From Candidatus Altarchaeota archaeon (GTDB taxonomy: Archaea > Altiarchaeota > Altiarchaeia > IMC4 > SCGC-AAA252-I15), in contig JAPKXP010000134.1 of NCBI GenBank assembly GCA_026394745.1, positions 1 to 10,777 on the forward strand: a stretch of DNA of 10,777 nucleotides, given 5' to 3'. Below, piece after piece: positions 6,515-10,777 of this stretch; within the stretch, counting starts at the first letter, position 1; the number at the start of each line of letters is the position of its first letter. Under the pieces are notes generated by a model. The model was not told the origin of the DNA, made no database searches, and saw nothing but the letters and a program-made list of their open reading frames with translations. Made by a program: the position numbers and the translations under genes.

Positions 6515-7138
6515 TTACCTTGAATGCTTGGCTATAGCCTTGTAAAGATCGTCGATCTTCGTGCCCTTCAAGCCGGATACTTCGACGACCGGGTGCTGCG
6601 GGAACGCCTCCTTAATCCTCTTGGGGTCCGCGTTCTTCAAGTCAATCTTGTTGGCTACAATAACGACCGGAATGTCCCTGGCCTCAAGATTGCCGATGAT
6701 TGTGATGTTGACCTGAGTGTAAGGGTCCCTCGTGGAGTCCATAATCACCAAAGCAACGTCCACGTTCTCAAGCCACTTAATCGCCTCAATAACACCCTTA
6801 GTCGCCTCCTTAGCCCTCTTCTGTGCCTCCTTCACGTCCAAGCCGTAGGCGACGAACTCCTCAAAATCAATCTTGGTTGCTATCCCCGGCATGTCAAGAA
6901 GGTTCATCTCAACCTTCCTGCCGTCAGTCTGCACGACGACATGCTCCTTCTTCTGTACCTCGCGAGTCTCGTGCGGAATCTCAGAAACCTTACCCACCGG
7001 TTCGCCCGTCCAGTCCATCGAAATCTTGTTGGCTAAAGTAGTCTTGCCGACGTTAGGCGGACCGTAGAATCCAAGCCTTATGGACTTCCTCTTGCCGAAG
7101 ATTCCCGTAATCCACTTAAGAAGCTTTCTGAAAGGCAT
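6515..7138 (-). CDS. arvA: Era-like small GTPase, ArvA family
   Basis: A 207-residue single-domain P-loop GTPase. All signature elements are visible: G1 GPPNVGKT (26-33), a candidate G2 Thr58 in HETRE, G3 DMPG (82-85), G4 NKID (163-166) and G5 SGLKG (188-192). There is no KH domain, so it is not bacterial-type Era. The first 18 residues (MPFRKLLKWITGIFGKRK) are basic and amphipathic, suitable for peripheral membrane contact. It leads a minus-strand run with DUF2073 and zinc-ribbon genes; this trio matches arvA-arvB-arvC, whose GTPase drives extracellular vesicle formation in haloarchaea as I recall. An AT-rich TATA-like stretch centred about 26 bases before its ATG suggests a leaderless transcript. 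The family call is based on motif set and gene order; a vesicle role here is inference. Confidence 0.85.
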   Translation of the reverse strand: MPFRKLLKWITGIFGKRKSIRLGFYGPPNVGKTTLANKISMDWTGEPVGKVSEIPHETREVQKKEHVVVQTDGRKVEMNLLDMPGIATKIDFEEFVAYGLDVKEAQKRAKEATKGVIEAIKWLENVDVALVIMDSTRDPYTQVNITIIGNLEARDIPVVIVANKIDLKNADPKRIKEAFPQHPVVEVSGLKGTKIDDLYKAIAKHSR

Positions 7139-7200
7139 GATGCATCATCAAATAGTTTATAATTTATAGTCGACGAAACTATAAAAACCGCTTATAAATC
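7139..7200. promoter_or_regulatory. Divergent promoter region with palindrome
   Basis: The space between the GTPase gene and L15e. An 8-bp inverted repeat, TTTATAGT (7163-7170) and ACTATAAA (7178-7185) with a 7-base spacer, places a TATA-like element on each strand. The minus-strand box lies about 26 bases before the GTPase ATG. On the plus strand a further box, CTTATAAATC (7191-7200), would start L15e transcripts near 7221. A regulator could bind the palindrome and affect both directions, though the symmetry may simply reflect two TATA boxes. Confidence 0.5.
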
Positions 7201-7220
7201 CGTCTGCTTTAATAATACTC

Positions 7221-7292
7221 CTTATCCCGTAAAGCATGCGGGGGTGTGAGAGATTGAACCTCTTGAACCCGTTGAATGGGAGTTGATTTGTC
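7221..7292 (+). promoter_or_regulatory. Probable long 5' leader of L15e
   Basis: If transcription starts about 26 bases after the TATA-like box at 7191-7200, L15e would have a leader of about 72 bases, long for archaea. It contains CCCG...CGGG and CCC...GGG pairings, a repeated TTGAACC/TTGAACCC, and a GGGAG (7278-7282) that could act as a ribosome binding site 10 bases before the ATG. Autoregulation by L15e is possible but unproven. Confidence 0.3.
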
Positions 7293-7898
7293 ATGGCATA
7301 CCAAAAATACATAACGGAGTTATACCACAGAATACGAGACAAAATCAGGGAGCCAGAGTACTCTCTGATAAGAAGCATCATACAAGAGCGGAAGCAGAAA
7401 TGGAGGAAGGGCTACCCCATAGTCAGGGTCGAGCACCCGACGAGAATAGACCGAGCCAGGCAATACGGCTTCAAGGCCAAGCAAGGCTTCGTCGTAGCGC
7501 GCGTCAGAATGCGAAAAGGCGCGATGCACCGTGCCAGGCCTAAAAGAGGCAGAAGACCCAAACGCATGGGAGTCAACAAAATCACCTCGGAGAAATCCAA
7601 CCAAAGGATTGCCGAAGAAAGATGCCAAAAGAAATACACCAACCTTGAAGTACTAGGCTCATACTGGGTGTGGGCGGACGGCCAGTACACGTGGTACGAA
7701 ATCGTCATGGTAGACCCAAGCCACCCCGTAATACAAAGCGACCCTAACCTATGCTGGGTATCCAAGCCCTCCAGCAGGCACAGAGCCCTCAAGGGACTCA
7801 CCCCCGCAGGAAGGAAAGGACGCGGCCTAAGAAACAGGGGCATGGGCGCTGAAAAACAGCGGCCAAGCATCAAAGCCCACCACAGAAAAGGGAAGTAA
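7293..7898 (+). CDS. rpl15e: 50S ribosomal protein L15e
   Basis: A large-subunit protein found in archaea and eukaryotes but not bacteria. The 201-residue basic protein reads as L15e from its start, MAYQKYITELYH, through RVEHPTRIDRARQYGFKAKQG, KRMGVNKI, EVLGSYWVWADGQYTWYEIVMVDPSHP and a C-terminal GLTPAGRKGRGLRNRGMGAEKQRPS. Length is slightly above the archaeal norm. The ATG at 7293 is preceded by GGGAG at a 10-base distance. Its codon use is more A- and C-rich than in the rio1/aIF1A genes, as expected for a highly expressed gene. A hairpin spanning the stop codon probably ends the transcript. It is encoded alone, divergent from the GTPase cluster. Confidence 0.97.
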   Translation: MAYQKYITELYHRIRDKIREPEYSLIRSIIQERKQKWRKGYPIVRVEHPTRIDRARQYGFKAKQGFVVARVRMRKGAMHRARPKRGRRPKRMGVNKITSEKSNQRIAEERCQKKYTNLEVLGSYWVWADGQYTWYEIVMVDPSHPVIQSDPNLCWVSKPSSRHRALKGLTPAGRKGRGLRNRGMGAEKQRPSIKAHHRKGK

Positions 7899-7927
7899 AA
7901 ACTTCCCCTAATCTCTTCTTTCTTTTT
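7891..7927 (+). terminator. L15e terminator: stem-loop plus T-rich tract
   Basis: GGAAGT (7891-7896) and ACTTCC (7901-7906) form a 6-bp stem with an AAAA loop across the L15e stop codon, followed by a pyrimidine-rich tract ending in five T residues (7923-7927). T-rich tracts suffice for termination in archaea. Confidence 0.5.
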
Positions 7928-8115
7928 AAAAAAGAAAGAAAACATTAATGAAACCCAGGAAACGCAAAGCGTTTCCGGGGCCCCAGAAGGCGCAAGCCTT
8001 CTGAAGGGAGAAAGAAAAAATAATCAAACGCGAAGCCTCGGTAGCTCTGGCACAGCCCTTTCTTGCGAAGAAAGCGCTGGCGGAAAGAAACGACGGCAAA
8101 ACAAAGAATAAATAT
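7899..8115. other. Intergenic hairpin array upstream of tRNA-Asn
   Basis: No protein gene is supported here. It holds a run of inverted repeats: 7916-7927 with 7929-7940 (12 bp, A/T only), GGAAACGC (7958-7965) with GCGTTTCC (7969-7976), CAGAAGGC (7984-7991) with GCCTTCTG (7996-8003) closed by a GCAA tetraloop, and CTTTCTT (8058-8064) with AAGAAAG (8068-8074). A tRNA-Asn 5' fragment lies at 8035-8056. The GAAGGC/GCCTTC stem recurs inside the tRNA intron (8208-8224). The array could be a non-coding RNA, decayed mobile DNA, or an older copy of the intron-bearing tRNA. The minus-strand open frame across it is a by-product of these repeats. Confidence 0.6.
8035..8056 (+). pseudogene. tRNA-Asn 5'-half fragment
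   Basis: GCCTCGGTAGCTC (8035-8047) is identical over 13 bases to the start of the intact tRNA-Asn gene at 8116-8128. With a 3-base gap the match continues as TGGCACAGC against TGGTAGAGC, which is the D-loop and D-stem 3' strand. After that the sequence diverges into a CTTTCTT/AAGAAAG hairpin. It looks like a decayed copy of the tRNA 5' half; there is no matching 3' half in place. Confidence 0.6.
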
Positions 8116-8288
8116 GCCTCGGTAGCTCAGCTGGTAGAGCGACCGACTGTTAGAACCCCTTTTCTTTTTCAGAAAAAGAAAAGTGGTTTCATCCCCAAAA
8201 GAAAAACGAAGGCTTAAAGCCTTCTGCGGTGAAACCAAAAAAGGTTACGGACATCGGCTGGTCACAGGTTCAAGTCCTGTCCGGGGCG
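8116..8288 (+). tRNA. tRNA-Asn (anticodon GTT), intron-containing
   Basis: Exon 1 is 8116-8152 and exon 2 is 8253-8288. Acceptor strands GCCTCGG and CCGGGGC pair with one U-G; the D-arm is GCTC-AGCTGGTA-GAGC (8125-8140), the anticodon loop CTGTTA+A with GTT at 8149-8151, and the T-arm ACAGG-TTCAAGT-CCTGT (8264-8280), with discriminator G8288. No CCA is encoded. Anticodon-stem pair 27-43 is an A-C mismatch and the other four pairs are normal. The 100-base intron sits after position 37, the commonest archaeal site. No good TATA box lies 26 bases upstream, where CGGAAAGAAACG is found, so the promoter is unclear. The 3' end of the gene is the left boundary of a 92-bp direct repeat. Confidence 0.93.
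8153..8252 (+). other. tRNA-Asn intron with BHB splice motif
   Basis: The splice junctions form a textbook bulge-helix-bulge. CTGT (8147-8150) pairs with ACGG (8247-8250) as the 4-bp central helix, flanked by 3-base bulges TA|G (8151-8153) and AC|A (8251-8253), with cuts after the second base of each. An inner helix AACC (8154-8157) pairs with GGTT (8243-8246). The rest folds into CTTTTCTTTTT (8159-8169) with its complement at 8173-8183, and a larger arm GGTTTCA (8185-8191) with TGAAACC (8230-8236) capped by GAAGGCTT (8208-8215) with AAGCCTTC (8217-8224). The archaeal splicing endonuclease would remove it. At 100 bases it is long for an archaeal tRNA intron. No open frame or C/D box is seen. 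Confidence 0.9.
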
Positions 8289-8366
8289 AAAAATTAAAAA
8301 AGAGGATTATGTACTGCGATTTTCCTTTTCTTTTTTAGACCTTCCGGGGGACTTGAACCTTCTGTT
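8275..8366 (+). repeat. Direct repeat copy A (attachment-site-like)
   Basis: This 92-bp segment starts inside the tRNA T-stem (TCCTGT) and runs through the acceptor strand, discriminator and T-rich trailer. It matches 9245-9336 with five mismatches (8306, 8341, 8344, 8345, 8362), an exact offset of 970 bases. Starting within a tRNA 3' end is the classic geometry of a tRNA-targeting integrase attachment site. The copy also holds the tRNA's T-rich termination tract (8321-8336) and an inverted T-arm sequence (8346-8361). Confidence 0.85.
8346..8361 (-). other. Inverted tRNA T-arm-like fragment
   Basis: Read on the minus strand this is AAGGTTCAAGTCCCCC. Its AGGTTCAAGTCC part equals the T-arm of the adjacent tRNA-Asn (8266-8277), but in opposite orientation. 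The same fragment recurs at 9316-9331. Flanking bases do not complete a tRNA, so it may be a relic of another tRNA or simply a shared box-B-like motif. Confidence 0.45.
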
Positions 8367-8399
8367 GTAGTTCCCCTTGTCTTAACAGGGTCCAGCGTA

Positions 8400-8432
8400 T
8401 TTATATACATATCATCTATATGGTGTATAGAT
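8400..8432 (+). promoter_or_regulatory. Promoter and palindromic operator of the RHH gene
   Basis: A TATA box TTTATATA (8400-8407) is centred 30 bases before the RHH start codon, so the transcript would have a leader of only a few bases. Between them lies ATCTATA-TGGTG-TATAGAT (8414-8432), a perfect 7-bp inverted repeat over the expected transcription start. RHH dimers bind such palindromes and often repress their own gene, so this is a likely autoregulatory operator. Confidence 0.65.
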
Positions 8433-8433
8433 A

Positions 8434-8691
8434 ATGAAGCTCATTAACATTAACCTTAAGGAGGATGTTGTTCGGCAGATTGACTCTGTTGTGTCAACGT
8501 TTGGTTTCACAAACAGGAGCGAGTTTATACGCGGTGTCATACAGGATAAGCTTGAGGATTATAGGGTAAAACAGGCTATAATCGAGTTATCCAAGAACAA
8601 AGGCAGGATGACAGGTAGAGGATTCACTGACGAAGAATATGAGAAAGCTCGTGTTGAAGCTTTTGAGGAGCTCTCCCGTAGGATTCAGTGA
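8434..8691 (+). CDS. Ribbon-helix-helix (CopG-type) regulator, putative antitoxin
   Basis: An 85-residue protein. The N-terminal strand KLININLKED (2-11), followed by VVRQIDSVVSTFGF and then TNRSEFIRGVIQDKL (26-40), is a typical RHH DNA-binding fold that acts as a dimer. The C-terminal tail (about 55-85, GRMTGRGFTDEEYEKARVEAFEELSRRI) is charged and would be the partner-binding region of an antitoxin. The gene lies inside a 970-bp segment bounded by direct repeats and converges on a PIN-domain gene with a 7-base overlap of the 3' ends. In usual vapBC pairs both genes run in one direction with the antitoxin first. A palindrome ahead of the start fits autoregulation. A stand-alone regulator is the alternative. 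Confidence 0.82.
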   Translation: MKLININLKEDVVRQIDSVVSTFGFTNRSEFIRGVIQDKLEDYRVKQAIIELSKNKGRMTGRGFTDEEYEKARVEAFEELSRRIQ

Positions 8692-9101
8692 ACTTCTTCT
8701 GGCTTGTGCACTTCAACAATATCCTGCAGCATATCACAGTGGGCGTCTCGTGAAACCAATACGGCGTTATTGTCTCTTGAGAGTATCGCGTGCAAGGCAT
8801 CTCCCACCGGAACATTCTTTTTTGACGCAATTTTCCTGGCCTCACTCATTTGCTCTCTTGAGACGCCGACTTCTTCCAAGACGCCGGCTTTGCGCAACGG
8901 CCTGAACAACTGTTTCTCAATCAATTCTTCACTGAACTTTTTCTTCAGTTCATTGACAACAAGATTTGAGTAACACACAGTATCCTTGTGTTCCATAACA
9001 CTGTTGAAGAACTGGAAGGCGAACTCGCCCAGAGGCCGCAACCCGTCTGACCTATCCTCCCAGAAGTCAATCCAGATGTTGGTGTCCACGTAATATCTCA
9101 T
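8685..9101 (-). CDS. PIN-domain ribonuclease, putative VapC-type toxin
   Basis: A 138-residue PIN domain protein, likely an Mg-dependent endoribonuclease. Acidic active-site residues are in place: Asp6 in YYVDTNIWIDF, Glu51 in VVNELKKK, Asp101 in VPVGDALHAILS and Asp119 in VLVSRDAHCD. The ATG at 9101 is preferred over the upstream TTG (9122) because it starts MRYYVDTN as is usual for the family; a TATA-like CTTTTAGTTTTG is centred about 26 bases upstream on the minus strand. Its 3' end overlaps the RHH gene by 7 bases tail to tail. Together they form a putative toxin-antitoxin pair with an unusual convergent layout, meaning toxin and antitoxin have separate promoters. The RNA target cannot be predicted from the sequence. 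Confidence 0.85.
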   Translation of the reverse strand: MRYYVDTNIWIDFWEDRSDGLRPLGEFAFQFFNSVMEHKDTVCYSNLVVNELKKKFSEELIEKQLFRPLRKAGVLEEVGVSREQMSEARKIASKKNVPVGDALHAILSRDNNAVLVSRDAHCDMLQDIVEVHKPEEVH

Positions 9102-9443
9102 CGCGTAATTATGGCCGCCCAAAACTAAAAGGCAAAGAGAATGCGCTCTAGAAAAGTTGTCTGTAGCTCTATTTTACAAACTACGCCCCCTTTTTGTGTG
9201 CCCTCAATCCAGCGTTTTTGCATCGACCGAACTTTTTGTTGTGTTCCTGTCCGGGGCGAAAAATTAAAAAAGAGGCTTATGTACTGCGATTTTCCTTTTC
9301 TTTTTTAGACATTTTGGGGGACTTGAACCTTATGTTCATCTAGTACTAAGCTTCAAGCACTGCGGGCAATGAGATAACAATAGAACAAGATAAGAAGACA
9401 AAAAGTCTGAATCATGTAATTAAGTTGCCAAAAGGGGATGAAC
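9102..9443. other. Interval between PIN gene and SPFH genes
   Basis: Apart from the PIN promoter area (about 9121-9131) and repeat copy B (9245-9336), I see nothing in it. The stretch 9337-9443 is AT-rich with no open frame of note and serves as the 3' flank of the SPFH genes. No integrase gene or remnant is visible. Confidence 0.6.
9245..9336 (+). repeat. Direct repeat copy B (attachment-site-like)
   Basis: Second copy of the 92-bp repeat, 87 of 92 bases identical to 8275-8366. Its first 14 bases, TCCTGTCCGGGGCG, are the last 14 of tRNA-Asn; upstream of that the similarity stops abruptly (GTGT against CAAG), so no second tRNA is present. It contains the same T-rich tract and the inverted T-arm fragment (9316-9331). 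It would mark the far end of an inserted segment. Confidence 0.85.
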
Positions 9444-10169
9444 CTAGATTTTCGCTTTCTTAGCTAGAACCTCGCTAAGGCGCTCTATCGAGCGCAAGAC
9501 CTCGATGGGGACTGCGTATATCCTGGTGTTGGACTTCTCCACCGACAGGTCGGCTATCGTCCTGAGAGTCCTAAGGTGCAGGGCGCCTGGGTTAGAGTAA
9601 AGTTTTTCCGCAGCTTTTGCTATGTTCTCGGCTGCTATGACCTCTCCCTCGGAGTTGATTATGACACTCCTCTTGTCCCGTTCCGCCTCCGCTTGTTTGG
9701 CCATGGCTCGCTTTAGGTCCTCTGGGAGCTCGATGTCTTGCAACTCTATCGCAGTAACGGATACGCCCCATGGCTCCGTTGCCACGTCGACTATCTCCCT
9801 GAGCTTCTCAGCAATCTTCTGCCTTTCGGATAGTAGCTCGTCTAAGGTGGCTTGCCCTGTAACATTCCTCATGGCAGTCTGCGCGTATTTGGTGGTGGCG
9901 CAGACGACGTCCTTGATGTTGAGTACTGCCTTCTTAGGGTCGAATATCTTGAAGTATATGACCGCGTTGATATTCACCGGGACGTTGTCGCGGGTCATAA
10001 CCTCTTGCTTGGGTATATCGATGGTCTTCACCCTCATGTCTATGCGCTCGTAACTGTGATAGACCATGACGAGAAGGTGTAGGCCGGGCTCAATTATCCC
10101 GGAGTATTTGCCGAAGGAGAATAGGACTCCTTTCTCGTACTGGTTTATGACGACTGGGTAGAGGACCAT
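9444..10169 (-). CDS. SPFH/band-7 (stomatin/prohibitin) family protein
   Basis: A 241-residue SPFH protein of the stomatin-prohibitin type that forms membrane-associated oligomers. Visible parts are EKGVLFSFGKYSGIIEPGLHLL (12-34), IDIPKQEVMTRDNVPVNINAVIYFKIFDP (50-78), RNVTGQATLDELLSERQKIAEKLREIVDVATEPWGVSVTAIELQDIELP and the helical AMAKQAEAERDKRSVIINSEGE, followed by a C-terminal helical region. Stomatins normally begin with a membrane helix of about 20 hydrophobic residues; this protein has only MVLYPVVI before the SPFH start, so it may depend on its paralogue or a peripheral contact. Its ATG lies one base after the stop of the upstream paralogue, so the two are surely co-transcribed. They are roughly 60% identical by eye over the shared part. 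Confidence 0.92.
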   Translation of the reverse strand: MVLYPVVINQYEKGVLFSFGKYSGIIEPGLHLLVMVYHSYERIDMRVKTIDIPKQEVMTRDNVPVNINAVIYFKIFDPKKAVLNIKDVVCATTKYAQTAMRNVTGQATLDELLSERQKIAEKLREIVDVATEPWGVSVTAIELQDIELPEDLKRAMAKQAEAERDKRSVIINSEGEVIAAENIAKAAEKLYSNPGALHLRTLRTIADLSVEKSNTRIYAVPIEVLRSIERLSEVLAKKAKI

Positions 10170-10170
10170 C

Positions 10171-10777
10171 TTACTTCGTCTCCTCCACTGCTTTCAGTAT
10201 CTCAAGCGGGATGAAGAAGCTCACCGTGTTGGACGGGTCGCTTGCGACGGTTCCGATGGATTGCAGGGTCCTCAGGTGAAGCGCGCCCTTTTTACCGTTT
10301 AGTATCCGAGCCGCCTTGGCGAGGTTGTCGGAGGCGGCGAGCTCCCCCTCAGCATGTATTATCGTGGCTCTCTTCTCCCTCTCGGCTTCGGCTTGTTTGG
10401 CCATCGTCCTCTTGAGGTTCTCTGGGAGCTCTATGTCCTGCAGCTCTATCATTATGACATCTATACCCCACGGCTCCGTTGCCTTGTCGACTATCTCCCT
10501 AAGCCGTTGGGCAATTTTGTGCCTCTCTATCAAAAGCTCGTCAAGCGTGGCCTCGCCCGTCACGTTCCTGAGGGATGTCTGTCCGTACTTGGAGACTGCA
10601 AACGCGTAGTTTTCTACGTTGAAGTATGCATTCTTCGGGTCTATGACCTTGAAGTAGATGATGGCGTTTATCTTAACCGGCACGTTATCCTTCGTCATTA
10701 CTTCCTGCGTTGGGATGTCGACGTTGAAGATTCGCATGTCCATCTTCACGAGGCGGTGGTAGAACGGTATGATAAAA
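10171..10777 (-). CDS. SPFH/band-7 family protein (5' partial)
   Basis: Paralogue of the downstream SPFH gene. The frame is open to the right edge; residues before the first Met in the window read FIIPFYHRLVK, the usual SPFH context, so the start lies outside. Conserved blocks include VDIPTQEVMTKDNVPVKINA, RNVTGEATLDELLIERHKIAQRLREIVDKATEPWG, IELQDIELPENLKRTMAKQAEAEREKRATIIHAEGE and the C-terminal GALHLRTLQSI. A membrane helix may exist in the missing part. The pair arrangement resembles HflK/HflC or other two-subunit SPFH assemblies; no NfeD-like partner is seen within the window. The last residues KAVEETK end just ahead of the next gene's ATG, with a single base between. Confidence 0.92.
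   Translation of the reverse strand, partial: FIIPFYHRLVKMDMRIFNVDIPTQEVMTKDNVPVKINAIIYFKVIDPKNAYFNVENYAFAVSKYGQTSLRNVTGEATLDELLIERHKIAQRLREIVDKATEPWGIDVIMIELQDIELPENLKRTMAKQAEAEREKRATIIHAEGELAASDNLAKAARILNGKKGALHLRTLQSIGTVASDPSNTVSFFIPLEILKAVEETK

Larger units (their letters stand above)
8289..9258. mobile_element. Putative 970-bp tRNA-Asn-targeted cassette with RHH/PIN genes
   Basis: The segment from the end of the tRNA to the end of the duplicated tRNA tail is exactly one repeat period (970 bases) and carries only the RHH and PIN genes. The tRNA stays intact while its tail is copied at the far side, as after recombination by a tRNA-specific tyrosine integrase. No integrase is encoded, so it would be non-autonomous or a deletion remnant of a larger element. 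A tandem duplication of the tRNA locus with decay of the second tRNA is the main alternative. Confidence 0.5.

Noticed and set aside
6524..7036. Plus-strand frame of 170 codons antisense to the GTPase gene
   Set aside because: The minus strand has a complete set of GTPase motifs; the antisense product resembles nothing.
7412..7945. Minus-strand frame of 177 codons antisense to L15e
   Set aside because: It is a by-product of the ribosomal protein gene on the other strand, with no recognisable motifs.
7945..8238. Minus-strand open frame of 97 codons across the tRNA and its upstream region
   Set aside because: It runs antisense through tRNA-Asn and its intron and is made of hairpin-derived Lys/Phe/Arg-rich wording with no family resemblance.
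8331..8400. A second, complete minus-strand tRNA near the inverted T-arm
   Set aside because: A CTGTTAA-like loop and a T-arm-like block are present, but the stems do not pair and no D-arm or acceptor could be found.
9102..9122. TTG at 9122 as the PIN start
   Set aside because: It adds seven residues before the usual MRYYVDTN opening, and the ATG at 9101 has a TATA-like box at the right distance.

Overview
This is an archaeal window. The evidence is a set of archaeal/eukaryotic-type information-processing genes (translation factor aIF1A, RIO1-type kinase, Nmd3, ribosomal protein L15e), a tRNA-Asn gene interrupted after position 37 by an intron with a canonical bulge-helix-bulge (BHB) motif, TATA-like boxes about 26-30 bases upstream of start codons (leaderless style), and the archaeal GTPase/DUF2073/zinc-ribbon trio. 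Short intergenic spaces and a secreted Cys-rich double-repeat protein of a style common in DPANN genomes suggest a small-genome archaeon of that kind. The phylum cannot be fixed from this sequence.

Layout: (1) 1-2348, plus strand: a tight cluster of aIF1A (5' end cut off), RIO kinase, a DUF371 protein and a thioredoxin-reductase-like flavoprotein. (2) 2349-2769: no clear gene. It holds a doubtful small membrane ORF and two tandem copies of a 76-bp unit whose predicted RNA stem shows compensatory changes between the copies. (3) 2770-3690, plus: Nmd3, meeting a minus-strand gene tail to tail with one base between. (4) 3692-7138, minus strand, in order of transcription: Era-like GTPase, DUF2073 protein, zinc-ribbon protein (together matching the arvA-arvB-arvC trio linked to extracellular vesicle formation in haloarchaea), adenylosuccinate lyase, and a secreted protein with two six-Cys repeats translationally coupled to the lyase. 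(5) 7139-7292: divergent promoter region with a palindrome. (6) 7293-7898, plus: L15e. (7) 7899-9443: an accessory island with hairpins, a tRNA-Asn 5' fragment, the intron-bearing tRNA-Asn gene, and a 970-bp segment carrying an RHH gene and a convergent PIN toxin gene. That segment is bounded by 92-bp direct repeats that begin inside the 3' end of the tRNA. (8) 9444-10777, minus: two tandem SPFH/band-7 paralogues, the upstream one cut by the window edge.

The core genes work in translation initiation, ribosome maturation and export-type ribosome quality steps, redox balance and purine synthesis. The most unusual part is the tRNA-Asn locus. It looks like a repeatedly used insertion site: a tRNA 3' end is duplicated beyond a toxin-antitoxin-like cassette with no integrase gene, there is a degenerate tRNA 5' half upstream, and inverted T-arm fragments lie in both flanking repeats. 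The second is the tandem structured unit ahead of nmd3.
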